NCBI GenBank assembly: GCA_034509735.1
Contig: JACGWO010000003.1
Location: 34,556,466-34,620,465 of the forward strand
DNA length: 64,000 nucleotides
Reading direction: 5' to 3'
Source: Sesamum alatum
Lineage: Eukaryota > Streptophyta > Magnoliopsida > Lamiales > Pedaliaceae
Shown here: piece after piece, positions 35,216 through 46,507 of the stretch
How the letters are laid out: each line of letters starts with the position of its first letter
Position numbering within the stretch: position 1 is the first letter of the stretch
The notes under the pieces: generated by a model
Databases searched by the model: none
Told to the model about the DNA's origin: nothing
Seen by the model: the letters and a program-made list of their open reading frames with translations, nothing else
Translations under genes and position numbers: made by a program

Positions 35216-36763
35216 ATGGAGTACGAGGACCACAGATTCGGGCAGGTTCAAAGGACAAAATATGATTGTCTTCTGTTTGGTGAGTCATCTCTACCTCCAA
35301 ACAAGTTTATTTAGAATTCATTTCTTTGAGACAGGACAGACGTAACCGACCCGGTAATTGTTTTCAGATCTTGATGATACCCTTTACCCCCTGAGTTCTG
35401 GTCTAGCAACATCAGTTCTCAAGAACATTCAAGGTAAGCTTGTCTCTTTGCTTCTTCTGCCAACTACTTTTGATGTCCATCCGCTCTGTTGTAGTCATAC
35501 ATGTTGTCCTTTTTCAGATTACATGGTCGAAAAGTTGGGTATAGAACAGAGCAAGATCCCTGCCTTGTGTGATCTCCTGTACAAAAACTATGGCACCACA
35601 ATGGCGGGTCTCAGGGTACGCCGTTTCTGATTCTTGATTAAACTTGATTTTATGTAAGGAAAAAAAAAAAAGATCATGGATCATGATATGTTCTTCTGTG
35701 TGCAGGCGATTGGCTATGATTTTGACTATGATGAGTATCATAGGTATGTTGATGGGCATTGCCTTTGCTTTTCAATTTTAGGAATTTGATTACATAGTTA
35801 AGGTTACTAATTAAGAAACCATGAATGTCGGATTCTTGCAGTTTCGTCCATGGGAGACTGCCTTACGATAATCTAAAACCGGACCCTGTTTTGAGGAGCC
35901 TTTTATCAAGCTTGCCCATCCGTAAAGTTGTAAGCATTTTACCATTTCATCATACTTTCCAGTCCAAGAATGTCTGTAATGATACTAATTGTTTTTTGTG
36001 TTCATTGCACATCAGATCTTCAACTAATGCCGATAAAGGTCCATGCCGTCAAAGTTCTTCGTCGGCTCGGTCTGGAAGACTGTTTTGAAGGGATCATTTG
36101 TTTTGAGACTCTTAATCCCACTCACAAGAGCACTGCCTCTGACGACGAGGACGACGTCGAGTTTCTGGGGTCGAGACAATCTTCATGTGCTTCAAATGGA
36201 AGCCCTGAAATCTTCGACATCATCGGCCATTTTTCTCGGCCTAACGCTGAATCATCAGCATTGCCAAAGACGCCGATTGTCTGCAAGCCATCAGAATTCG
36301 CCATCATACGGGCTCTTAAAATTGCTAACATTGATCCACATAGAACAGTACGTAGACATGATCATTAACTGTACCTCAAAATAATCTTGATTCAAACATG
36401 ATTTATAACTAACATTACTGTCTTTGCAGCTATTCTTTGAGGACAGTGTCCGAAATATTCAGTCAGGAAAACGCGTAGGACTTGACACCGTGCTGGTAAG
36501 TCATTGAAAAACCATTGCTGACTGCCTGTTTGAGGACATATTCGTGGGACGATATGTCTTAAAACGATGTTTGGAGATACTGATGGATGAAATTAACATG
36601 AAATCCGCAGGTTGGTAAATCTCAGAGAGTGAAAGGGGCAGATTATGCATTAGAAAGTATTCACAATCTGCGGGAAGCAATTCCGGAGCTTTGGGAAGCT
36701 GATAAACTGGCTGAAGCTGCTAACTATTCAGGGGTTCCAGTGGAGACTTCTGTGACAGCTTAA
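35216..36763 (+). CDS. HAD-superfamily phosphatase, SDT1/pyrimidine-nucleotidase-like (two frameshifts)
   Basis: Eight exons: 35216-35279, 35368-35433, 35518-35615, 35706-35743, 35842-35929, 36016-36347, 36430-36495 and 36611-36763. Motif I is DLDDTLYPL (DxDxT, with the nucleophile Asp). Motif III/IV is in LFFEDSVRNIQSGKRVGLDTVLVGKS. The cap region has YDFDYDEYHSFVHGRLPY. This is the plant family related to yeast SDT1 and Phm8, cytosolic phosphatases acting on nucleotides or small phosphates; the true substrate is unknown. Exon 6 should begin IFTNADK with motif II, but it has an extra A near 36023 and another near 36035, after which the frame is normal (VHAVKVLRRLGLEDCFEGI). Removing two bases gives 300 residues in frame. 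Either the gene has just died or the sequence has two errors. Confidence 0.88.
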
Positions 36764-37201
36764 CTTAGTTTTTTTCTGCAAGATTCTTAGCAAGGAGGGA
36801 CAACAATGTTACTACATGGGACTTGTCATCAACTCCTCCGACGAGTGTAATATCTTCCCTATCATAATCAGATGATGTAAATGCTTTCTTGCTATGATCA
36901 ATTAATATAAAAGAAATTATTGCAATAATTTGGTGACTGGATTTCTGGTCATAATCAAGCAATTATGTGGCTTTTTGTGAAATTGAAATGGTACAATAAA
37001 TCATTTTGGACTTGATAATATTTAATACTCCATTTGTCAAAAGAACTGATGTGTGTCCCAATTTGATCAGACAGAATTTAATAAAATAGTTTTAAAGGAA
37101 AAAGTAAATAATGACACAAAGATATAAATTATGTAGGAATACAGAATTCCCACTTTAAAAAATAATTTGCACAGGTAGAGGGGTCTTTTTTCACTTTTTT
37201 T

Positions 37202-37678
37202 AGGGGTAAATTACGTTGAGCTCCTCAAAGATTTGATATAATTATAAATACTTTTTGTTTAAAAAATCATCAATAACCCCTAATATATGACATAATTATG
37301 CAACCTTTTTGGACAGTGAGGTGAAAATATCAACTTTATCGTTACTGAAATTTTAAATTTTTTAAAAAAATTATTAAAAATCTTAGGTTTAGGCGGACAC
37401 TATTTATAATTAAAATATATAAAAATCTGATGTGTGGGCGGATGTTATTATCGAGAAAACTATAAAAAGATTTAAAAAAATACATAAAATTATAATTCAG
37501 GATCCAAAAGTGCATTTTGGACAATTCAATACTAAATTTGAATGAAACTCTAATGGAAGGTAACAGAACATGTCCATTGTTGAACGGCCGTTATTATCAA
37601 AGGGGGTATTAATAATTTTTCAACGACAAGAAAATATTTGTAATTTAATCAAATTTTAAGAGAGTTCAATGTATTTCT
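37202..37678. mobile_element. MITE family A
   Basis: It starts with GGGGTAAATTACGTTGAGCT and GATTTGATATAATTATAAAT and ends with TATTTGTAATTTAATCAAAT and GAGAGTTCAATGTATTTC in inverted form. It is about 475 bases, flanked by T-runs that obscure the target duplication. Confidence 0.6.
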
Positions 37679-38959
37679 TTTTTTTTTTTTTTCAGAATGA
37701 GAGAGAAGATAACATGTTTCATCTGATAGTAGTGAATGATTATTAGATAAAGCAATAATATATTTGGCAGTGAGAGAGATGGTGGGATGATGAAATTGCC
37801 CTTTAAATAAAATACTTGGATTAAACTGAAGTCAAAACTACTGGACAAGATTATTATTGATGCATCATTATAGTGACTTTATTATGTATATACTGTGATT
37901 GGACAGTGAATTTGACCCCCTTACCCCTCTTCCAAAATCATTGTGGTTCAGACTCTTACATGACCACTTTCAATTCTTGTCATGTTGTCATAATGTGGTT
38001 AACATGACTTTTTTATGTTCCATTAACTTTTAATGTGGAATGAATGTACTGTTGTCCTGGTGGCATATCATGCGGTTAGTACTACTAATAACTAATATTT
38101 TCAGTGTCATAATCAAGAATGAAACATTACATGGAAATCACCATTTGTGGCTCTTAACTTTGTTCTAGAACTTAGTTTTTCCAGTGACTTCTATGAAATT
38201 ATCTAAAGAATATAAATAAAAAAGAAATACTTAAGTCGGACGAAATTTATACGAGCGAAGAAGGATCACATGTGTATAGGATTAATGCTATTTTGACGTT
38301 GTATGATGATCAAACACCAAAAGTCAGCCACTTTAAATCGATGATGACTGATCAATTTTCTTTTTTCACCAACTCTATTGATATCTCATGAGATTAAGCC
38401 TAGTTACATAAATACTATTTGCTCTTTGTAAAATTATAAGTACATTTCTCGGGATGTAAGTGTAATGCACTTCAGGAATAGTTGTATAAAATTTCGACAC
38501 TGAATAGATGGTGTACTTATAGTTGCAATTATAATATCATAAATATACTTGTAATTTTATAATGGACATAACGTGTTTCTATATTTATATATAATTTTAT
38601 AGATGTCAATATAATTTACTGGTGTTTATATGATATGGTGAATAGAAGTGGCTATTTTTTTGTTTTTATGGGTGCATGGTTCTTCCACCGCTGTCTGCAA
38701 ATCATTATTGATTTTATTAAAATGGTAATGGCGTATGAGATGTCACTGCCATGAAATCATGCCTCACCTTCCCACTCATTTCAACTTGTAATAATCATTT
38801 CAGATTAAGACACATCAACATATTTTAATTTAATGGAGGCTTTGACTCTTTATTGGCTGAAAAAGAGTGCACTTTGTAATTAGTCTTAACAATATTATAT
38901 GAGTTTAATCAAATTATTTCATTTACTTGCTACTGCTATAATCTCCATTGAACTCTAGA

Positions 38960-39640
38960 GGAATTTGGCAGGTCTGTCTCTGACCCAACGAAGGAAGACC
39001 AAAAGCTACTAAAATTTTAGATGGGCTTAAATTTTGGGTCATTCACTTGACGAAGCCCAAGATAAACAAAGTAATATCTCTCCCTCCAGCCCAAGAGAGA
39101 AAGCCCCAGCCAAGGGTGATGGCCCCAGGGTCTACCTACGTAGCTTGAGGACCTAAGATCGAGGACGTTTGGCCTGCCAGCTTCACCATGAGACCCACGT
39201 CAACTACCAACCGAGCAAGATGACCTCCGTTCGAAAAAGGCGCCAAGTAGATTAGCCCTCTCTTCCCTTGGGACTCGGAAGAAACCAAAGAAAACTTATC
39301 CACATCCGAAGAGCAAGGAACCCTCACCCTGACAACCTCTAAGAGTCCTAGTTGTAGTAGACTTCTCAACCCGAGAAGTCTCTAACAACTATAAATACCC
39401 CATTTCCATACTTAGTGGGTAAGGACATTCTGATTTTTCTTAACACACTACACAATTGTTTCATGTTACACCTGACACGCTTTCTTATTCACGCTTATTG
39501 TGCTCTCAACTTATTTATTCTTTATTAAATTAGTGACTTGAGCGTTGGAGTGCTAACGTATTTTTGCAGGTCCTCGTTTCTCGCGTCAGTGCAACGAGCA
39601 ATCTCTAATTTCTAGCCCAAATCCAACCTTCTTCTTTGAC
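38960..39640 (+). repeat. Solo-LTR-like block
   Basis: This stretch is more GC-rich than its surroundings. It has a TATA box (ACTATAAATACC, about 39389) and, 150 bases on, GACTTGAGCGTTGGAGTGCTA..TTTGCAGGTCC, a motif found near the end of many plant Ty3/gypsy LTRs. There is no protein. I could not fix TG..CA ends with matching duplications, so the borders are approximate. Confidence 0.45.
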
Positions 39641-40935
39641 GGAGCAATTTTTGCTCACATCAAACTCTATTACCATGAATTATCCATGTAACTGGTTTGG
39701 TCTCAACCTTTTTCATGTCATGTCTCATCATTTTTATGTATTTTTGCAACATATAAGGACTAAACTTCACCAAGTAGTTCATAATTTACTTTCAAGTAAT
39801 TTTGATAAATTTTTTATATTGTAGATTCGATTTTCTTCTGCATATCCATAAAATTATTTGCGAGTCATTTATTTTTTGACAGAGATCATCTCGATTTTTG
39901 GTGATGCTATGAGCTTCTGTGAATTATATTGAACCTTTTATATCCTAAATATATTTTCCAAGCGAGGTTATCTGCGTGGAGATAGTGTCCTATTTATAAC
40001 ACGATCATGGTCGAAAGATACACGACAAGCACATAAGCATGTTATTTTGTGGGAATTGAATAAGAGTTTGACTCTATATCAAATTAAACGACCACTTCAT
40101 CAAGTTTAAGTTATTAAAAACAACACAATCATTTAATATTAATATCTTAACGATCGTTCCACATCTTCAGTTCTAAGTTATGAATAATAAAAAGTAAAAC
40201 ATAGAAAGTGAGTTCATGAAATCTGATCTAACAGAAAAAGTGATTTCCTTTTCTTACATGGAGTGATCACTGATCACTTTATGTCCAAAGCCAGCGTGAG
40301 TCGGGTCTGAAACCTTGTCTGAGCAATACTCTATTCTTTCTCGTACCAAACAAATTGTATCTAAAGAAAGCCTCTACAGCAGAAAAATGATATTCAAGTA
40401 CAGAGACAGAGGAGCATAAACTTATTTATGAACCATGGCACATGCAAAGGTTTTCCAGTGAAGCAGAGGAATGGAAAAAAGGCACTCTTCTTCCAGACAA
40501 CTTATTAGTTAATCCCTTTACATGACAATGAATAGGCAGCATTAGCTAAAAGGACACTGCCTCGGATTAGATTTCTTACATGGCCGTAAGCAACTTAAGT
40601 TAAGAAGCTTCATCTAAATCTGATGATGAGTAGTACCTATTCAAGCGTCAGCCGTATCCATTTCTCTCGGGAGAGAAGGCAAAGAACATGTCCCACTTCT
40701 TCGACATTGGCATCAATGAAAGAACGAACTGCAACGAATGATTAGTATCTGCAAGCAGCGAGCGAAAAGTATATGTGATTAATTGGAATTCTGAACTCAC
40801 AGCAGACTACGAGTTTTGAATGAGGATAACGAAAATCAAGAAACTTCTTAGAGCTTACATTAGAGCATTCGGAGACGTGGCGAATCATTGATCAAGAAGA
40901 ATAATAGTGCGGATAGAACGCTATCCTATAGTTTC

Positions 40936-43182
40936 TTAAACAGGTTTCCAGCAGGATAGGGCATAGATTATCCGGCCTTTCCAGCCCATCAACAGCCACT
41001 GACTGTCTTCGTCGATTATGTAGTCTTTATGGTAGAATGTTTTCACCTTTTTTCTTGCTGTGTCCATGATCCACCTATCGAAAGGGATTTGTATGAAGCC
41101 AGCCCTCAGATTACGCACTTGCCACTGCTTGTATGTCTCAGGCCTTTCGACTCTCTCCCAGCCCTCACAAGCAATGACGTTCATTGCTTCCCTTCCAAAG
41201 ATATCTCTCTCGATCAGCAACCGTTCTGGTTTGTCCCGAGGTACGTTTGATTCCAGCATATCAAATAGAGCTGAGAAATGGAACAAAACCTCCCGGAAAC
41301 GAGTGACGAAGAATGGCGCACCATAAGCCCCATTCACTATCCCATGAATGAAAAGATCTGGATTTATTTTCCTGATCAGGTTAAGAACCATAGTTCTTGA
41401 ACTTTCAGTCAACATTGTCTCATCAAGTAAGTTTTTGGACCGGTATAAACAGTTGACTACTACAACTTCATCCTTCTCAACCTTGAGGTCCTCTACTCTG
41501 ATGGTCTCCCACTTTTGTGCTATGGCATTGTACTCAAATGGCACGTTGAATGTTCTGGCATAATGGGCCAAACGACGCCCCGTTTCCTCAATTCTTTCTG
41601 CTGGGCGGAAGCCAGGTTGTGGAAAGTCTATGCCAGTGATCCGAAGCTTTGGAGGGCCACCTTCTCTTTCAGCTAGACGTTGAATAAAGGTCGGCCACTG
41701 GAAGCCATAGAGGATACCAAAATCTATGATATGAACTCTCATTGATTTTTGTGATTTCATCATGATTGTCTTGTTCGAGGCAAAATTCGAAATCTTCCTG
41801 AATGGAGCTGATGCCAAGTAAGTATAGTAAGCTTTCAAGTAATCAGCCATAGTAGTTCTTTGGCTGAGAAGGGCTTTATGCATCTGGCTACCGGTTCCAG
41901 CCAAACGTGCCTCCAGGCCATGAGCAAAATAATGAGCCAACCTCTGATTCCCATCACCAAAAGGAGAGGAATGCTGTTTGATCTGCTGCAGCAATTCATT
42001 GGCATTGCGACGATCATCAGCAGCAATGGCCTGGGCACAGTTAATCAAAAGGGTTCTCAAGTCGATCACTTGTTTTTTCCTGTTCTGTTTCTTATCACGA
42101 CCCTTCCCACCACCGGATCCTTTTGCTTGCCCGTTCTGCTGCATGTTCTTGCTCGCAGCATTTTGCAGTTCTTCCCTGTAAACTCCAAATTTCCTCCTAC
42201 CTTCCCCCAAGGAATTCAGCAAGACAGCATCAAATTCCTCTATGGGAACATCAGAGTCTGCAGAAACTGCAGGCAGCTTGCTGATTCTCTCTTCCTCCAA
42301 ATCTGTGTCTGCACTATGACAGTTTTTCTTGCCCCTTGATTCAGACAGTGAACGTCTTACCTCATCGTTCTCAACCTTACCTTCCCCTTCTTTGGGATCC
42401 CGACATAACAAACCATCAACGCCCACATTAACCAACAATTCACTCCCACTAGGAAGAAACCTACTTGCCTCTTCGACCCCCTTCCTGAAATTCCAGACCG
42501 GTTGAGTCTCACAACACGTATCACGTATCTGAAGAGGACTTATCGGTGAGTCAGAGAATCCATTCAAGCTACTCGATGAGCTAATGCACACGTTGGGAAC
42601 AATACAAGTCGTATGACAGGGAACAACAGAGGGATCATAATCCGTGCGACTATTTATCCAATTTGGATCAACTACATCAATGAGGTACCCATTGCCATCA
42701 CTACTAGTAGTTCTTGAATTATGTCGATCAACTAAAACGAAATAATCGTCTGCGCCCTCACGACATTGGCCAAAAAGAGCTGATTCTGGTTGCGGAGAAG
42801 GCGGGTACTTCTTTCCGAGTACCTCATAGAAGGACCTTTCTTTCGCTTGAAAATCCAATGACTCTTGAAGCATATGTAGCTTGTCCTCCATGTCCTCTTC
42901 CATCAACATATGATCAATGTATCTCAAAACCACATCCGAAAAATCACAATCATCTCGATAATAGTCCTCAATGTCCACAAAGGAGCTAGAAACATTCCCA
43001 TTTGAAAAGGGCTGGTTTGAGAGTAAATGTACTCCTCCAATGCTTTGTTCTTGGAGTGAGGAACTCTGATTTCTATGTCCATGGACTTGTTTCTCATCCC
43101 AATTGGAAAACTCAGCCATGGATTGATTCCCGAATTGAATTCTATTCGAAGAATTGAAGAATCCATGGATATGTGGATCCAT
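40936..43182 (-). CDS. SCL9: GRAS transcription factor, LISCL group, SCL9-like
   Basis: One uninterrupted exon of 748 residues on the minus strand, starting MDPHIHGFFNSS. The N-terminal half has the acidic LISCL activation block (LRYIDHMLMEEDMEDKLHML and ERSFYEVLGKKYPPSP, about residues 86-130). The GRAS domain starts near residue 375 with LHR1 (LLINCAQAIAADDRR). It continues with VHIID (about 481), LRITGIDFPQPGFRPAERIE, the PFYRE region, RPETYKQWQVR (about 680) and the SAW end WLLMGWKGRIIYALSCWKP. LISCL factors act as nuclear coactivators, for instance with TGA factors in stress responses. The blocks agree closely with Arabidopsis SCL9 as I recall it (At2g37650, next to EXPA3). Gly-Lys-rich linkers at about residues 355-370 may serve as a nuclear signal. 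A spliced leader is likely upstream. Confidence 0.95.
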   Translation of the reverse strand: MDPHIHGFFNSSNRIQFGNQSMAEFSNWDEKQVHGHRNQSSSLQEQSIGGVHLLSNQPFSNGNVSSSFVDIEDYYRDDCDFSDVVLRYIDHMLMEEDMEDKLHMLQESLDFQAKERSFYEVLGKKYPPSPQPESALFGQCREGADDYFVLVDRHNSRTTSSDGNGYLIDVVDPNWINSRTDYDPSVVPCHTTCIVPNVCISSSSSLNGFSDSPISPLQIRDTCCETQPVWNFRKGVEEASRFLPSGSELLVNVGVDGLLCRDPKEGEGKVENDEVRRSLSESRGKKNCHSADTDLEEERISKLPAVSADSDVPIEEFDAVLLNSLGEGRRKFGVYREELQNAASKNMQQNGQAKGSGGGKGRDKKQNRKKQVIDLRTLLINCAQAIAADDRRNANELLQQIKQHSSPFGDGNQRLAHYFAHGLEARLAGTGSQMHKALLSQRTTMADYLKAYYTYLASAPFRKISNFASNKTIMMKSQKSMRVHIIDFGILYGFQWPTFIQRLAEREGGPPKLRITGIDFPQPGFRPAERIEETGRRLAHYARTFNVPFEYNAIAQKWETIRVEDLKVEKDEVVVVNCLYRSKNLLDETMLTESSRTMVLNLIRKINPDLFIHGIVNGAYGAPFFVTRFREVLFHFSALFDMLESNVPRDKPERLLIERDIFGREAMNVIACEGWERVERPETYKQWQVRNLRAGFIQIPFDRWIMDTARKKVKTFYHKDYIIDEDSQWLLMGWKGRIIYALSCWKPV

Positions 43183-43604
43183 TTCTCTATCAACTTAATC
43201 AGGAAAAATGCGTAACTCAAACCTCCAGTAGTCAAACTACCAAGACTTCTTCAGCTCAGCTAAAAGAATTCAAACAAACAACGTAAAAGAAAGAACACAT
43301 GCTATACTCAGACAACAATTACTGCACTAATCCAACATATTTCATAATCTAAGAACTTGTTCTTTATAACAAAGACAACACAGTCAGTTTATCACTAACC
43401 TCAACCATTATGTCACCAAAATCAAGCATTTTTCGCATAACTTCAGCTCAAAAAGAGTATTCTCTTTATGCAGAAAAACCAAAAACCTCAACAAAGCCTT
43501 AGCAAGAATATGACCATTATCCTCCTCAGAAAAACGAAAGTCTGGTAGTAGATGCAGAGAAAGCGAGAAACATAGGAACGCTCAGGACTGTGTACTTTAT
43601 GTAA

Positions 43605-43622
43605 GAGAGAGAGAGAGAGAGA
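43605..43622. repeat. (GA)n tract in the SCL9 leader
   Basis: GAGAGA repeat about 420 bases upstream of the start codon, read as CTCTCT on the coding strand, a common element of plant 5' leaders and core promoters. Confidence 0.85.
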
Positions 43623-45288
43623 GCGGGTGGTGTGGTGATCTGGTCTTATGATACAAATAAGTTTAAAAAGAATTAAAAAAAAAAAGAAGAAGAATAGGGA
43701 AAGGTAAAGAAAGTGGGGCAAACAAAATGAATCTGATCCTGAAAAGTGACCGGCTGTAACCGGTGAATAGTAGTAGGTGACAGGCGGCCTCAAACTCTGC
43801 TCCAATCACAACTCACCTTTTTGTCTCCAAAACCCCACCAGACCAGTACACGTCTCCGGTCTCCATGTTTAGCGCGCTGTTTGTAATAATTTTTTTGTAG
43901 AATACGTTATAAAAAAAAGTCGTAAGTTAAATATTAATAAAAATTAAAAGTATTTAAAAAAATAAAAATAATTGAAATTACAATATTTTAAAATAATAAT
44001 TTAATACTTATAATTTTAATGATAAATTGCAAAAATGAATAGGAAACTGCTTAATTTTTATTTTAGACCAATTTCATTTAAATAATTCAAAAATATAAGT
44101 TGTAAAACGAACTCATTTATAAATTTGTCCTTAAAAAATGAGAAAAACTCTAATACTTCAAGGATCCCCGTCTTTCACCTTTGGGTTGGGTCATCCTACC
44201 CGAATCACAGACTTGATTCGATGTACCCGGTGTATGTAGATCGCCTGACAGCTCCTAGTTGAAAATTGCAACAGGTAGATCAGGAGGCAAGTAAATGTGT
44301 TTGACCCTATCATTACATTCATTACACCATATTTATGTTAAGTCACATTTATTACAATCAACAATATGACCTTCTCTAAATTTAAAACTGACTTAAGCAA
44401 CGAAAAATTTTAATTAGGGATCTCTCATCCAATCTAATAATTTTTGTTCTCAAATTTCACTTGAACGATTTCGAATGACCTCAATCTTCTACATGAATTA
44501 ATTAGTATTTAAAATAAGCATTCAGAAACACTCACATCGTCCCCACTTGATTATCAATTTCAAAACATACATAATAATTTTAAAATATTAAATTGAACTT
44601 AACCTAAACCTCTAGGTACCAAGCAAAAGCCGAAAAAACAAAGGAAAAGAAATGTCGATTTCTAGGTAACACGAATAAAAAGTATTCTAACGTGGGATGG
44701 AGTCCACGTGATGGCTCATTGGGATTTGGGGGCACTACCATCGACGAATCAGAACGAGGTTGCATGCACCGATGCATTAACCTCCTGTAATGATATCATT
44801 TTCCTTTTACAGGGGCGTCTCTATTGGTCTGTGCGTGGACACGTGGAGTAGTGGGGCCTGTCTGTCCGCCTGATTGTAGAATCTCACCCTTTGCTTTTGT
44901 CCCGGGTTGCTTTCCTCGTTTTACTAAGAATCCTATCAGTATTACAATCCTCCATTTTTTTTTCTGTTAAAAGTATAGATTCTTGTACTGTCCAACAATC
45001 GGAGAAGATTTTCAGTTTTTTATTTCCTAATTTTCATTGGGGTCGAAACCATCAACATTACAGAGTGGTCTTTCCGTTTATTTTTTAGCCAGACGACTAA
45101 TTTTGCAACGTTTTCTTAAAATATAAAATTAAAGTTGATTATTTTGAAAAATATAAGACTAATATTGCAAATCATCTTATATTTTGAAACCAAAAGTACA
45201 ATTTTTTTCTCGATTTCATGTATAGTATTCAATACCGACCATAGCTTGCAATCTAAATATATGTTGAAGAGTACTATTATAAATAGTT

Positions 45289-45823
45289 AGGGTAAATGCG
45301 GTTTATACTCCTCAATTATTGTTGATGTAGCATTTATCCCTCTAAATTAATAGGTGTGACAATTACCCTCTTAAACTGATTAGTTGGACAAAATTGTCCC
45401 TTATGTTTTTCAAAGAAAATATATTTAAATATATATATATATAATTACTCACTTTTATCTAAAAATTAAATAGTTAATAACTTAATTTTATTATCAAATT
45501 AATAAAATTTGTTACATAAAAGTTGTTTGTGTATTATTTACTCATTCATTACTTAATTTTGAGTATGTAAAATATAATAACATTTGAATTATTTAACTTA
45601 CTAATTACATTTTAGTTATTTTGATAAAATGTAATTAAGAAAATTATAACTAAATTTAAAATGCAAAATATTAAACAAAAATCCTTGAACTACATATATA
45701 TAATATAAGGGTAATATTGTCCAATATTTAATTTTAGGAGGGTAAGTGTTGCGTTTGTTAGTTTAGGAGGGTAAGTTTTTTGCTATTTTCAAGTAACACT
45801 CGAGAGGTAGATGAAATTTCCCA
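45289..45823. mobile_element. MITE family D
   Basis: The left part (TAGGGTAAATGCGGTTTATA, GCATTTATCCCTC, CAATTACCCTCTTAAACT, ACAAAATTGTCCCTTATG) is mirrored at the right (AGGGTAATATTGTCCAA, TTTAGGAGGGTAAGTGTTGC, GGTAGATGAAATTTCCC). About 535 bases with long imperfect TIRs and no coding sequence. Confidence 0.6.
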
Positions 45824-46507
45824 TAATTTGATGAACTTTAGTCTTATACAATACAGAAGAAAAGATAATAGTAAAAGTCAGCGGGAAGTAAGTCAAGTGG
45901 CACTCACATGTATCAGTATCACTACTTAAATTCTACAATTTACATATTTATCATATAATAATAATAATACATGGTAGTTGATGAAATAGTGATACATACA
46001 TATGAATGTACATCATCCTAGGATTAGAAAAAAAAAGTTGAAACATTGATATGCACATGCCATCCACTACTCAATAATAATAATAATAGTGATAAGTGGA
46101 CTTTATCAACCTTACAACACCAAAAGCAACTCATTCCCCTTTTCATGCTTTTATTTTTGTCTATTTGCATTGCCTGTCTGCTATACATAAAATCCACTTG
46201 CCTATTAATTATTCCTTTTTATATTCAATTCATGTTTACATACATGTTAACACATATTAGAAAATTTTAATATTTTCTTTCAATTTCAATCTTTTTCTTG
46301 TATGAATCCACATAATTAATTCGTTGTGGAGATTCATTTGTATCGCGCAAAATAATAGAACTTCAAATTCCAAGACTGGTCCATCCTTAAACCATGAATA
46401 ACATTTAGAAAATGAATTAAAAATATTATTCATATAAATTCTTGAATCCGCAAAGACTGATAAATGAAAGAGACTTGGTATTGGATGATGATCTCTCTTC
46501 TAACTTG

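Larger units (their letters stand above)
36764..40935. other. Intergenic, HAD to SCL9-type gene
   Basis: 4.2 kb, AT-rich, with one MITE (37202-37678) and one LTR-like block (38960-39640). Both neighbours end here, so the 3' UTRs lie at the two borders. The last 350 bases, minus strand, may hold a spliced 3' UTR of the GRAS gene. No other gene is recognised. Confidence 0.45.
43183..46507. other. SCL9 leader/promoter and intergenic DNA
   Basis: Leader and promoter of the GRAS gene, then AT-rich repeats. Two G-box cores occur at about 44706 (TCCACGTGAT) and 44849 (GACACGTGGA). A MITE sits at 45289-45823. The right end is the 3' flank of the ORP gene. No protein-coding gene is seen. Confidence 0.45.

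Noticed and set aside
38960..39640. A conserved gene, because of the GC-rich stretch
   Set aside because: Frames are short and the TATA plus TTGAGCGTTGGAGTG motif fit an LTR better.
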